From Myoxocephalus aenaeus (lineage: Eukaryota; Chordata; Actinopteri; Perciformes; Cottidae): DNA of 64,000 nt. Every line of letters begins with the position of its first letter. The first letter of the stretch is position 1. This document shows positions 22,656 through 33,452 of this stretch, one piece after another. The stretch spans positions 551,001 through 615,000 of the forward strand of contig JBAMJR010000097.1 of assembly GCA_038501785.1 (NCBI GenBank), in the 5' to 3' direction. Made by a program: the position numbers and the translations under genes. The notes under the pieces were generated by a model that was given only the letters and a program-made list of their open reading frames with translations, was not told the DNA's origin and ran no database searches.

Positions 22656-25600
22656 GTACCCCGCCTCTCGCCGATCCCTTGATTTCTCACTGTTGGACAC
22701 GAGAGAGTGTAAATTATTCCCCTTCATACCCATAAACCTACTTTAAGACCTGATCTAGCCTCGGTTCCTGATTGGGAGTGGATATTGAGTCATCTATCAT
22801 CTCTATTTTAACCATTTGGGATCGCAACAACATTGCCGGAATAATAAAGTTGCAGCCTCCCAACACAGAGGACTAAATTAGCTAATTAGGTCTGAGAGCT
22901 CCTACGGAGAAAGCTAGTGAGGAGGTAATAATCAGGGGAGGCACAATAACACGACGCACAACACTAAAAATATATCGCTGGTGCAGACACTGCTGTTCAC
23001 AGTGGGTCCACTTGGTTGCATGTCAACCAGTAGTGTGCATATCCCTGTTACTTAGTTGTACATTTGGACAGTGTTCCTCTTGTCATAGTAAATATTTTAG
23101 TAGGTTTTTATATTTTTGCCTGATGCGCCCACAGTTCTGCCATTTTTTTGGTGCTCCGTTACTCATCTTGTGTTGCTTTGAAAACATATATAAGAGTCCT
23201 CGTTGCTGCCAAGTTCGGCTCACTGGCCTTAGGACTGAATATTGATCCTCAGTAAATGTTTTGGCACTGACCATAATGCATCTGCATTGAGTACCAAAAC
23301 CGGGTATAAGTCGGGTACAGTTGGCATTGTGTCTGGTCAGAATAATACTGTTGTTACTTCTTACTTATTCTTTGGCGTTTTTCCAATCTAGAATCATTAT
23401 TTTCATTATTTATCATTATTCGATTTTTTACATTGTATTTTATTCAGGCAAAGTTCTTGCACAGCTGTGTGTATTGAGCCATTTCAAACAACTGAATGTA
23501 CCTTTTCACCTAACTTTTTTTTTTTTTAAGGAGTGTTTAGCTTTTTCATAGTCCAACGAATACTGATATCAAAATGTGAGAGTAAAAAAAAAAAAAAATG
23601 GGGCCTCACAGGTTTTTTTTTTTTTTTTTTAACAAGTTGTGACCAATATATGTACCAAGCGGGACATTTTACAAAACAGTCTTTCTCTAATGGCTTTTAT
23701 TTTGTCCATCCCCCGTGAACCGCCGTGCAAAATGCAGCGTTAACTCCACAGTATCAGTTGAGTCTTTTTCACGTTGCGATCGAGGCTTCCAGCTCTTGAG
23801 CACAATGCAGAACATGCCGTTCGAGTCCTTAAATGGCCCGGGTCCCCTCAGTCGACCGGCTGTAGTATTTCTGCAGCGCTTCAGTTCACTGTTTCCACTT
23901 CCCTCGACCCCAGGGCTACAACATCATCTCGGTGCTGAGCTTGGAGATTGTCCCCATCATGGAGCTGTTGGCCTCGATGAAGTCGCACAGTGTGCCAGAA
24001 GACATAAATGTGAGACACACCACACACCACACACATTACCGCTCATACTTTGGAACTAGCCGTGATCAACAAAAGAGCTAAAAGCTGCAACGTTCAATTA
24101 ACTTTTCTTTTAACCGGAGTGTAAAGCTTTGGGAAAACAGTGTGAACCAGTTCCTTGTTGATGGCAGAATTAATAGCTTATCATCCAAGTGTCATGGGTC
24201 CAGTGATTCAAGATATTTGTATTGTCATATACGCAGATAACAGAGTTACTCCGTACAATGAAAAACCTATTTTGCTCGGTCCTCCATCCACACAGAATTA
24301 CAATTGACTATTATTGATTGACGGTGAAGAAAAACATGACTTTTTCAAAGGAAAAAAAAAAACCTCTTTCTCCCACTTTTGTTTCATTATTTCACTTGTT
24401 CAAATAGTTTCTATTTCCAAGAGGTTTAAATTACCCAGGTCCCCTGCCTAGATTACCACCCAGTGTGATTGAACATATTTGCTTCCTTCTAAAAAAAAAA
24501 GCGACATGAAGGATTCTCCCTGGAATCTTTCTTGCTTGTTTCCCACATTGTTTGCACGATGGTACTTTGTGTTTTTCATCCTCATCGCGGTGCCTGCAAA
24601 TGTGCCCCTCAGCACTTTTTTGTTGTTGTCTTTGTTGAGACCAATTTTTTAAATGACTAATTCGTTTTTTCGCTCCCGCTGAGTAGATAAAAGACACCGT
24701 GCTAAATGATGATGACATCGGGGACAGCTGCCACGAGGATTTCCTCCACAAGTAAGCACTCTCCGGTACAGGCAGAGGGAAGACAGATGATGAACAGTGC
24801 CCATTTAACACCCATCAGCCTTCTGATGATGACTAATGTCTCGCCACTTAGCCCAAGTTTCCTCCTGAGAAAGGAACGAAAGCTAAAATCGCCGTTAGTG
24901 TCGAGACTCCAGAAAGTCCATTCCGGCAGCGGAGCTCCCATCACTCTCGAGTAGAACGGGATTAGCGCCGCATCCTGTGGTGATGACAAAGCATGTGTAG
25001 CGCTGTAATTTATTTACTTGAATCTTAAGGACGTTCAGAGCCGATTAAGCTTTTTTAATAAGAGAATAGCAGACTTACGGAAGCCTTGAGAGGCACGTAA
25101 GTAAAGAAAGGAAGTTTTCTCTCCTGTGTTTATGACTTAAGAACAGGTCGTAAAAACTGATTTTGCTGGGATAATCCTTCTTAATTGCCATACATTTGTC
25201 TTCATCTGTGTGACAATAATGACAAGTGACAATGTGAAAATAAAAGGTTTTTTCGCCTCTTAGTGAAATTAGTATTACAACAACAAACCCAATGATCCTG
25301 GTCAGAACAAACTTCCCTTTTTGCAAAGATGAAAAAAAGGCACATGTTTTTCTGACAACCTTCTTTTTTTCATTTTTTCGCCTCTTAGTGTTTCCGTACA
25401 GACTAGCTGCATGCTCGAGCCAATGTAAAACTAATCAGTACATTTTTCGTGTCATGAAATGTACTATTTACCTTTTAGAATATATTGAAAAAGGCCAGAA
25501 AATGAACCAAACTGCATATAAATGAAATAATCACTGGGCAGCTGCAACTCCACTGGCCCCCTCTAAGTAAAGCCTCATGTCATCCTCCCTCTGTTTCAAT

Positions 25601-27290
25601 CATTATTCCTAGAAGCTGTCATTGACGATTAAAGCGATGCTAATGGGTTCTAATTTGCGTGTCTCTGGTTCAGGGCCATCAGCTCTCATCTGCAGACCTG
25701 CGGCTGCTCGATAGTTGTTGGAAGCAACCCAGAGAAAGTAAATAAGGTAAATGCTCTGTATTAGTGGCCGCACACAAACACATTTGTAATGCGTCTACAT
25801 AATTTAGAATGTTTTGAAGTGTGTTGTTTTTGAGTTTAATGAGCCCCTCGTGCACTTTTTCACTCTCCGCTGCCGCTTGAGCCGACGTTTTGAAATGTCT
25901 GTCGGGTGTTTGGCAGCTCAATAGCGGCCGACCGCCCGCAACCGGTTTCCCAAAGAGAAGCAACACGAGAAAGCTCATCAGCTTCTCCTTAGCGGGCAGA
26001 TATCGGAATCAAACGATGAAGAAAAACTGACATTGCATACACTGTTTGTTGAAGAGATCTACAGCCGCTCACAGTTTCAGCCCAATGGATTTCCTCCTTA
26101 ATTTGTAGATTTGTCGACTCGAGGCCCGAACTGAGCCCCAGTTAGATCGTAACTTTTTTATTTGTGTCTCGCAAACAAGCCTCGAGCCGAACGTCACATT
26201 AAGGTCTATTACCAAAATGGGGCTTCTTCAGCCAATTTTGTGCCGAGCTGTAGCTCCTTGAATAAATGTGCAGACATCCACCATAAACAAAAAGCTAATT
26301 ATTTTCTCCATGTTTAAACGGTACACCTAATACAGCATAGTTGCATGAGTTTGCGCACGCCTTCGAATGGCAAATAGCTGCAGTGATGTAAAGTTTAAGC
26401 TGTTTTCCCTTCACCTGAAAGCAAATCAAAGCCAGTTATTTTCTGAAGGCCTTTTTTTTAAGTATTCAAATCTGACTATTTGGTTTTTGTTTCTCCACAG
26501 ATTGCGCGGACTCTCTGCCTCTTCCTCACCCCGGCGGAGAGGAAGTGCTCCCGCCTCTGCAAGGCCGACTCTTCTTTCAAATATGACACGGGCCTGTTTG
26601 TTCAGGGTCTGCTCAAGGTAGCCACCAGTTCCCCCTCATTATGCCGCGCGATGCGATTTGAGGCTGGTTATCGTTCTGTTCCCGCCGCCTCGTTTGATGT
26701 TGTTGTGACCTCATTTATTTTTTGACTTGAAATGGTTGCAATAAGAGATTTTTATTTACTGCACTGCGTGCGATTCAGACCCGTTCAAATGCATGCCGCC
26801 TTTTTGCATATGTTTTTTTTGTATTCTTAATTATCCAACTGCAAGTTTAAGTTAAGGGTAAGCGAGCATTACACATGTTTAATTTTGTGATTATCTACTC
26901 AATCACTTATTATGTAGTGCTGTTTTGCAGTGGGCTTGGTGTTACACAGGCGGCGGCTCTTCATGTCAACAGGAACAGTATTAGAGGCACACAAACCTGC
27001 CGGTGCCTGTTAGCTCAGTACTTAAGAGTCCGTGTGGTGCACACCGCTGTGTTGTGGAGCTCCTGCGGGAACGTCTTATGGATTTCAACATACGATGGGG
27101 GGGCAAGAGAAACTAGCCCAGGGAGAAACAACAATAAAATGAAATTGGAAGCCGCATGCTCGCAAAAAAGAGAAATTATTTATTAGACCTTCTGACCTGC
27201 ATGTAAAAATAAATAGGAAAAAAAGCACGATTCCTGAACAAAGAATGAACATCAGGGTAGCTTTAACATGTGTGTGTATGTATGTATGTA

Positions 27291-27346
<56 letters not shown>

Positions 27347-27741
27347 ATATATCCATGGCAGATATGTGTAAAGATGCTTTGATAAAGCTTCCTATTGTTG
27401 TTTTCTCTAGAAAGTTGTGTTTGTATGGAGGGAACTGATTTCCTACACACTACGCACAATAATATACAGGTTTTAATAATACAGTTTCTTTTCATTCCCA
27501 GGACTCCACAGGGAGCTTCGTCCTGCCCTTCCGCCAGGTGCTCTACTCGCCGTACCCGACCACGCACATCGACGTCGACATCAACACGGTCAAGCAGATG
27601 CCGCCGTGCCACGAGCACACGTACAACCAGCGGCGCTACATGCGGTCCGAGCTGAGCGCCCTCTGGAAGACGGACAGCGAGGAGGACATCGCCCCCGACA
27701 CGGTCATTCACACGGACGAGAGCTTCACACCCGACCTGTAA

Positions 27742-27816
<75 letters not shown>

Positions 27817-30081
27817 ACGTTTGCGAACGGATAGTCATAGCTCTGCATTGCTTTAATTGAATTGAATTTGTGACATCCAATCATATAAAACGAAATGCTT
27901 ACATGATATCATAATCACAATGCCTTTTTGTAATTTTTTTTTTTTTTAGGAATATATTTCAAGACGTCATGCATAAAGACACTTTGGTGAAGTCATTTAT
28001 TGATGAGGTAAGAATACAGCAGCACCTTTTTTTTTTTTTTTGCCATGTTCTTTCATATTTAAAAAAAATGAGTCCAAAGATACAAGAGAAAAAATCAACT
28101 TTGAAACATATTGACAAAATTACTAACATAGGACCATAATAGATAATATAACATAAGATTTTTGTATAATCATTTATCATTTTATAAAACCCCTTTTTAC
28201 CATTGAATACAAAACAGCAGGTTTTTTAATGGTGATATCTTCTTTTTTTCAGAATAGGAATATGTTATTGCTAACAATAATAGTGTCAATAAAACAGAAA
28301 TGAGATAGCTTTTTGTGTGAGAGTAAAAAAAATATCTGGTTATCCATTTTTTAAGTCTGAGCTGAGTATGTATTCACTTCTGTGCTAATGACTTTAGAAA
28401 GGGAGAAAACTTGCCTCTCGGGGCTTCCATAGATATCAAGTGAATTTGAATGTGGATAAAACTCAGATGTCACAAATCTCAATATTCTTCTAGCCCAGGA
28501 TGTCATAGCCAAAACAAACCCGTTCCCTGTAGTTCACCCTTAAAAAGTCAGACCTGGTGAAAGTGAACCACATTGAGTGAGGCAAGAACATGGTGGGAGT
28601 GTTCATTTATTTTGTTGCCTCTTTGTATACACCATTCTTTTTGTATCCATTTCTATTACAAATGTTTTTTGCAGCGATATTAAGTTCTTAAATGTGTTAC
28701 TCAGAAAGAGGCTTTCTGCTTCTTAAATAATGTAGTATATTCACTCTGAGTGAGGAGTCCACCATCTGATGCTTGTTGAGGGATTACTGCAAAAAAACGA
28801 GACTGTGAAATCATCAAGTAGATGACTAACCTTGTTTTTTCACTGCGGTATGTAATATTGTTACGCATTCTGGTATTTTGTCTGCGGTACAATGCTATAA
28901 AATAATCCTTTATTAGTCCCGCAGTGGGGAAATTACAGGATTACAGCAGCCTTGCTCACAAGTGAATAAAAGAATAATACAATAGAAACAAGTAATATAA
29001 ATAAATAAAAACACAGGCTGGTCAGTTTATATCAGTTTATATCAGGCTCCAGGGAGTACTTAAAGGACGCGCCCCAAACCTCACTGATCCACTCTCCAGA
29101 GCCCCCTGAAACGAAGGCTGTAGAATCTATTCCCACGGGTCTCAACCAATCAGCGCCCCCAAAGTTACAAGTTCTTCCTCAAGACAACAGCAATATGTTC
29201 CTCTCCCAAGGTCAGCTCAAAGGAGGGGACATTAGGGGTATTATTCCAGACTTTTTACAGTCCGTAGCCTGGACTACTAATTGACGTCCTGTGTCGCACC
29301 CAGGTGTTCATGCTGAAGCCCGGCCTGTCCCTGCGGAGCACCTACCTGGCCCAGTTCCTGCTGCTGCTCCACAGGAAGGCCCTCACGCTGCTCAAGTACA
29401 TCGAGGACGAAACGTAAGAGCCGTCGCCAATATTAAGACTTCAATCACAACAAAAAAAGGATAATTGTTTGGCAAAGGACCACTACACTCACCCACGTTT
29501 TTGCGTCAACTTTGCACAGCAGCCGCTGACCTTGCTCTGACAGCAACACAGATGGGACACACCCTGCGGCCCCCGGTGTATTTTCACAAGTTTGCAGTCA
29601 TAATAGTGCTGCCAGTGGTTTTTCTTTTCTGTATCTGATAATGTTATCCCCGGGTTTTTTTCTTTTCTTTTTAAGCTCACAGGGACAAATGACCAAATGC
29701 GGAACAATAGGTTTTAAATCCATCTCAAACACCATCAGGTTGGGTCTGCAAGAGGAGTGAAGGAAAAAAAAAAAAGTGTTGTGGATGCAGGTGAAGGTGT
29801 TGAATATATGATCAGACTTTTTGCAGGAGGAATCGGTACATTTACATTTCTCCCTCTGCACTGATGAATGTGACCTTGTTCTGTTACAGTGTTGCTGAGC
29901 TGGCAACAACTATATGGGTGGAAAGATTCTCTTTGTAATAGTCACCAATAGCAACGGGCAAATCTGCATTAATTATCTCCCTCTCTGTCTCCGTAACACC
30001 AGAATAGCAGCCATGTTCGAACGCGCTTTTGTCTGACTGGTAAACATCACACACGCGACCAAGGGTGAGATCAGAGTCATA

Positions 30082-30112
<31 letters not shown>

Positions 30113-32457
30113 TGAAGCCCTGTGGAGATCTGGCCTGGCTATCCCAAGACATTTCAGACCTTTATTGGTCGAGGGCTGATGAAGGTCTGATTGATTGATG
30201 ATGATGCAAGACTATTAACAAGCAACGTGAGGGTATTACTGCGGCCTCTGGAAGATCCTGATGGGCAGTTTTCACATTTTATAGACTCAACAAATACACG
30301 GCAGATTAATCAATAATAATTAAAACAAAAGATTTCTCAGCTTGTTTAAGCCAAAAGATCCCTTTTTTATTTATTTTTTTAATGACATGAGTGAAATGTA
30401 GCTCATGTCTGACAGCGAGTTGGGCTCACGGGGCTGGTTTATGATGCCGATCGGCGGTGGGAAGAAGCTGCGACGAAGTGGCTGCATGTTGAGCCCCGCG
30501 GGGCGATGAATCCTCAGCGGGGTCCCAGAATGACAGCTTCCCCGTCTGCACAGCACGTGTTTTGGGGGACGGGGGGGACGAAATGTGCCGAGCAGGAAAA
30601 TTATGCCCAAGCACATGCTGTGGTCGTCCCGGTTTCACCACTGCACAACATCTGAGAGACTGGCGTCGTCGTCGTCATCATCATCAAAGCTCTAAATGAT
30701 GTTTTTACGATCGTCTGACAAGAAAATGCTCACTCCTTGCCCCCCAGCCCCCGCTGAGCTGCAGAAATGAGACTGCATGCCAGGTGTCAAGGTGACCTGG
30801 TGGCTTCTGATGGCCCCACGCCAGACTCATCGCTCTTAGGCACTCAACAGAACACTCACTAAATGATACAACAAGTCAGAAACCAGTAGCTTTACGCTCC
30901 TCCTCTGTTAAAAACAACAACTAAAACGTCCCATCACGGTTACCCTACCCTTTCTCTGGCACGGCTCTCACAGCGCCCTCTTAAAGAGATAGTTTCTGAT
31001 TCTTTTTTTAAAGTGAGGTTGTATGAGATACTTATCCATAGTGAGTGTATTAACGACGGTATATGGTGGTTGACTCGCCCCCGAGTTTGGAGAAACGGAC
31101 AGGAGCGCCTTTTGTTGGAGATGAAGCGTGAAAACGATTGAAAGAAAACGACCATTTCCTCGTCGGAAAGAGCTGTTTGACATAAATATGACATGTGCTT
31201 TTAGGTGGGCCTTTCTGTGACTAAAAAGTTTTGGCCCTCCCCCCGCCACCGGTACTCCTGTCTGTTTCTCCAAACATCTACTGTAGTAGGTAATATACAC
31301 TGACTGTGAAAAAGTACCTCCTACAACCCCACCATTCCTCTGAGATGCCTGCGGCCCCACCGCGTCTTCAGCCTCCTCCCGTCCCCCGAGCATTCTATTC
31401 CACGCTGCTGTCCCCGTGGCGACCTGGTCAGCGCTCCATCTGGGCTTGACTCATCACTGTCTGCGCTCCTCAGCAGTGGACTGACCTTCCCACTCCTTCA
31501 GGACAGCAGTCGCTCCCCGTTTAGTTTTTCTACCTCCAGGCTTTTTTTTCCTTCTCTCTCCTCGTGTTAATGAAAGACGTGTGCGTGACGGACCCCTTGA
31601 GCAAATGCGTCAACGAGCACGTAAGCGACCCAGAAATCTTTCTCGACTTCTGGTCCCGGTGCTTCTTAATTCAAATGTCTGAGACCATTTCCACTCAAAG
31701 GGGATGTCTTCGAAACACGGCAGTACAAACTCTGTGACATGGCCGTACGTATTGCACTCGGGTTACTAACAGCGGCTGAATTGTTGCATCAGTAAATGCA
31801 AACACAATGACGTTCACTTGTAGATCACAGAATTTTTTTTTTTTATTATTCAAATGTAATTATGCAGTTATTTATTAATAAATATATATATATATTTTCT
31901 TTTCTTTTCCCCTGACTAAAATGTGTTTGTATTAATTTTACTTCAATTGCTCCCAGAGATGTGATGTTGAGTGAACACTGACTACACAAAGCAAAACCCA
32001 CTATTTAGGCGCTCGCGTGAGAGGATGAAAGCGACCCCCCCCCACCCGGTTTACGGTGCCGCTAACAGCCCCGAGGTCGAAGGGCGCGCTATTATACAGG
32101 TGCCTCGACAAGCTTGTTTATGCTCGGCAGCGGCATACATAATTCATCGTGGCGACGGCGCTCCCGTGCACCAGCTGCAGCCCGAAAACTAGTTGCTGAT
32201 GCAAATCCTCTGCCCCCGAGTATCGTCGGCTGTTAGCAGTGACACGGTCTCCCCCTCCTCTTCTCCGCAGGCAAAAGGGGAAGAAGCCCTTCCGGTCCCT
32301 ACGCAACCTGAAGACGGACCTGGATCTGGCGGTGGAAGGGGACCTGAACATTGTCATGGCCTTCGCGGAGAAGCTGCGGGCGGGGCTGCACTCGTTCGTG
32401 TTCGGGAAGCCGTTCTACACCAGCATGCAGGAGCGAGACGCGCTCATGAGCTTCTGA
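22209..32457 (+). CDS. c9orf72: C9orf72 longin/DENN protein, nine coding exons
   Basis: Coding exons: 22209-22655, 23914-24009, 24687-24751, 25674-25746, 26501-26617, 27502-27737, 27950-28007, 29304-29413, 32271-32457, all with GT-AG borders and matching phases, total 462 residues plus TGA. The first exon carries the longin domain (PLLAATFAYWDNILGPRV, LANHTLNGEILR, EKGVIIVSLIFDG). Later exons carry the DENN region (MELLASMKSHSVPED, LNDDDIGDSCH, FLTPAERKCSRLC, DVNTVKQMPPCHEHTYNQRR, LKPGLSLRS, TSMQERDALMSF). Human C9orf72 is 481 residues. The difference is accounted for by the 20-residue exon 3 segment, which is not found here, plus one extra residue near KGDQLMFL. The family protein works with SMCR8 and WDR41 in a GTPase-activating complex acting on small GTPases, in autophagy and lysosome control. 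No GGGGCC repeat array lies in intron 1. Confidence 0.96.
23914..24009 (+). CDS. c9orf72: c9orf72 coding exon 2 (equivalent to human exon 4)
   Basis: Acceptor CCCCAG, donor AAT|GTGAGA. Encodes GYNIISVLSLEIVPIMELLA and then SMKSHSVPEDIN, aligned to the human segment that follows exon 3. Phase 0 at both ends, 32 codons. Confidence 0.92.
24200..24300. repeat. retroelement-derived fragment in a c9orf72 intron
   Basis: TTGTATTGTCATATACGCAG followed by CAGAGTTACTCCGTACAATG resembles the widespread fish repeat ends with TTTATTGTCAT and ACAATGAAA motifs. No coding part is attached. Confidence 0.35.
24687..24751 (+). CDS. c9orf72: c9orf72 coding exon 3
   Basis: Acceptor GAGTAG, donor AA|GTAAGC. Encodes IKDTVLNDDDIGDSCHEDFL followed by H and a split codon (phase 2). 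Confidence 0.95.
25674..25746 (+). CDS. c9orf72: c9orf72 coding exon 4
   Basis: Acceptor GTTCAG, donor AAG|GTAAAT. Encodes AISSHLQTCGCSIVVGS then NPEKVNK. Confidence 0.95.
26501..26617 (+). CDS. c9orf72: c9orf72 coding exon 5
   Basis: Acceptor CCACAG, donor AAG|GTAGCC. Encodes IARTLCLFLTPAERKCSRLC through the FQGLLK-equivalent VQGLLK end; 39 codons, phase 0. Confidence 0.96.
27270..27346. repeat. compound GT/GTAT/TA microsatellite
   Basis: TGTATG units, then (GT)n, then (AT)n, in the c9orf72 intron before exon 6. Confidence 0.95.
27502..27737 (+). CDS. c9orf72: c9orf72 coding exon 6
   Basis: Acceptor CCCAG, donor CCT|GTAAGA. Encodes DSTGSFVLPFRQVLYSPYP, the conserved VKQMPPCHEHTYNQRRYMRS block and TDESFTPDL. 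The donor is followed within six bases by a long (CA)n repeat. Confidence 0.96.
27743..27814. repeat. (AC)n microsatellite at the c9orf72 intron start
   Basis: About 36 AC units beginning at intron position +6, directly after the GTAAG donor core. CA repeats in introns can bind hnRNP L and influence splicing (established knowledge); no effect can be read from sequence. Confidence 0.97.
27950..28007 (+). CDS. c9orf72: c9orf72 coding exon 7
   Basis: A long T tract precedes the acceptor TTTAG. Encodes NIFQDVMHKDTLVKSFIDE, donor GAG|GTAAGA. Confidence 0.95.
28900..29035. repeat. retroelement-like fragment in a c9orf72 intron
   Basis: Contains CCTTTATTAGTCCCGCAGTG then GGGGAAATTACAGGATTACAG and an AATAAATAAATA-rich tail, a pattern repeated widely in fish genomes. 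A short tandem ATCAGTTTAT duplication follows at 29031-29045. Confidence 0.4.
29304..29413 (+). CDS. c9orf72: c9orf72 coding exon 8
   Basis: Acceptor ACCCAG, donor AAAC|GTAAGA. Encodes VFMLKPGLSLRSTYLAQFLL, then LHRKALTLLKYIEDE. Confidence 0.96.
30080..30111. repeat. (ATAC)n microsatellite
   Basis: About eight ATAC tetranucleotides in a c9orf72 intron. Confidence 0.95.
30981..31335. mobile_element. T2/Kolobok-type MITE copy 1, decayed right end
   Basis: Starts TTAAAGAGATAG. It shares GTTGTATGAGATACTTATCC, CCCCCGAGTTTGGAGAAACG and related blocks with the right arm, read in reverse, of the element at 57299-57990. The right end is diverged. Family assignment rests on the TTAAAGG-type terminus. 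Confidence 0.55.
32271..32457 (+). CDS. c9orf72: c9orf72 last coding exon
   Basis: Acceptor CCGCAG. Completes TQKGKKPFRSLRNLKTDLDL, continues AVEGDLNIVMAFAEKLRAGL and HSFVFGKPFYTSMQERDALM, ending SF and TGA 32455-32457. Confidence 0.97.
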
Positions 32458-32760
32458 CGCCCGCACCTTTTTTCATTTTTTTTTCTCCATGTTGTATGTC
32501 TAATGGCAACAGATGTCGTATTGTCTTTGCTTTTGTTTTTTTTATTGTTGTTACATCAATGCATGCACGTGTGTATTCCCGAGGCGACCGTTAGCCTGAG
32601 TATTTGTTTCCGCTAGCTGGAGTGAAAAGAACACAAAAGTAACATGTTTTGGCCTTCCTCTTTGTGTTTTGTTGAATTGAAGGCCTGCTTTCAAAGACTG
32701 ATCGTTACAGCTATTATGAGCCATTATAATTAAAGTTCTGATATATTGCCTTGATCAACT
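32458..32760 (+). other. c9orf72: probable c9orf72 3'UTR
   Basis: No coding signal. A candidate polyadenylation signal ATTAAA lies at 32729-32734, followed by T/G-rich sequence. Confidence 0.45.
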
Positions 32761-33421
32761 GTAAGCATAATGTGAGTTTAATGTTTGACGATTTATTCAT
32801 GTATTCTTTGCCTTCTGTATTAATTTATGGCGTTGAAATTGGCTGAGGGGCCCACCAGGACTTTTTGCAATTTCATTTAGAAATCATATTTATTAAAACA
32901 TGAGTTATCGGTTTCTTTGCTGCCTGCGTTATACAATAACCTCAGAACTGTTTGAACTTTGGATTTGTATTTAATTTTTTTCTAAGAAATTCAATTAATG
33001 AGCCTGCATGCTGAATGTGAATGGTGCAGATCAAGTGACAGTACAAAAAAAGGCTGCGAGAGATCAAAGATTTCATTAAAGATAAAGACAACAAGTCACG
33101 GAAGTCTCGCCGCATTCCTTCCCGACAAAGCAGATCCGAGTGTAATGCTGACAGTGAGTGTAATCATTAAATGCATCCGCCCAGCTGTACGTAAAATGGA
33201 TTTGCATTTGATTGTTGTTGTTTTTTCTCCTCCCACAGCAACCCACATATTTGCCGGTATGATTACCCATCTGTAGCGGTGGTCTTAAAGTCAAGCGATC
33301 TAGTTGATATGCTGTATGTATTGCCTCCGAAGACGCACATCGTTTTGACGGTGTGATGTGATAATGATGTGCCATTTTCCACCCACCCCCCCTCCCAAAT
33401 TTACATGTGATTTTAAATTCT

Positions 33422-33452
<31 letters not shown>

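Noticed and set aside
22158..22733. 191-codon minus-strand open frame
   Set aside because: Antisense shadow of the GC-rich first coding exon of c9orf72; no domain and no splice logic of its own.
27085..27810. 241-codon minus-strand open frame
   Set aside because: Runs through two microsatellites and antisense to a c9orf72 exon; cysteine/valine and threonine/histidine runs are repeat artefacts.
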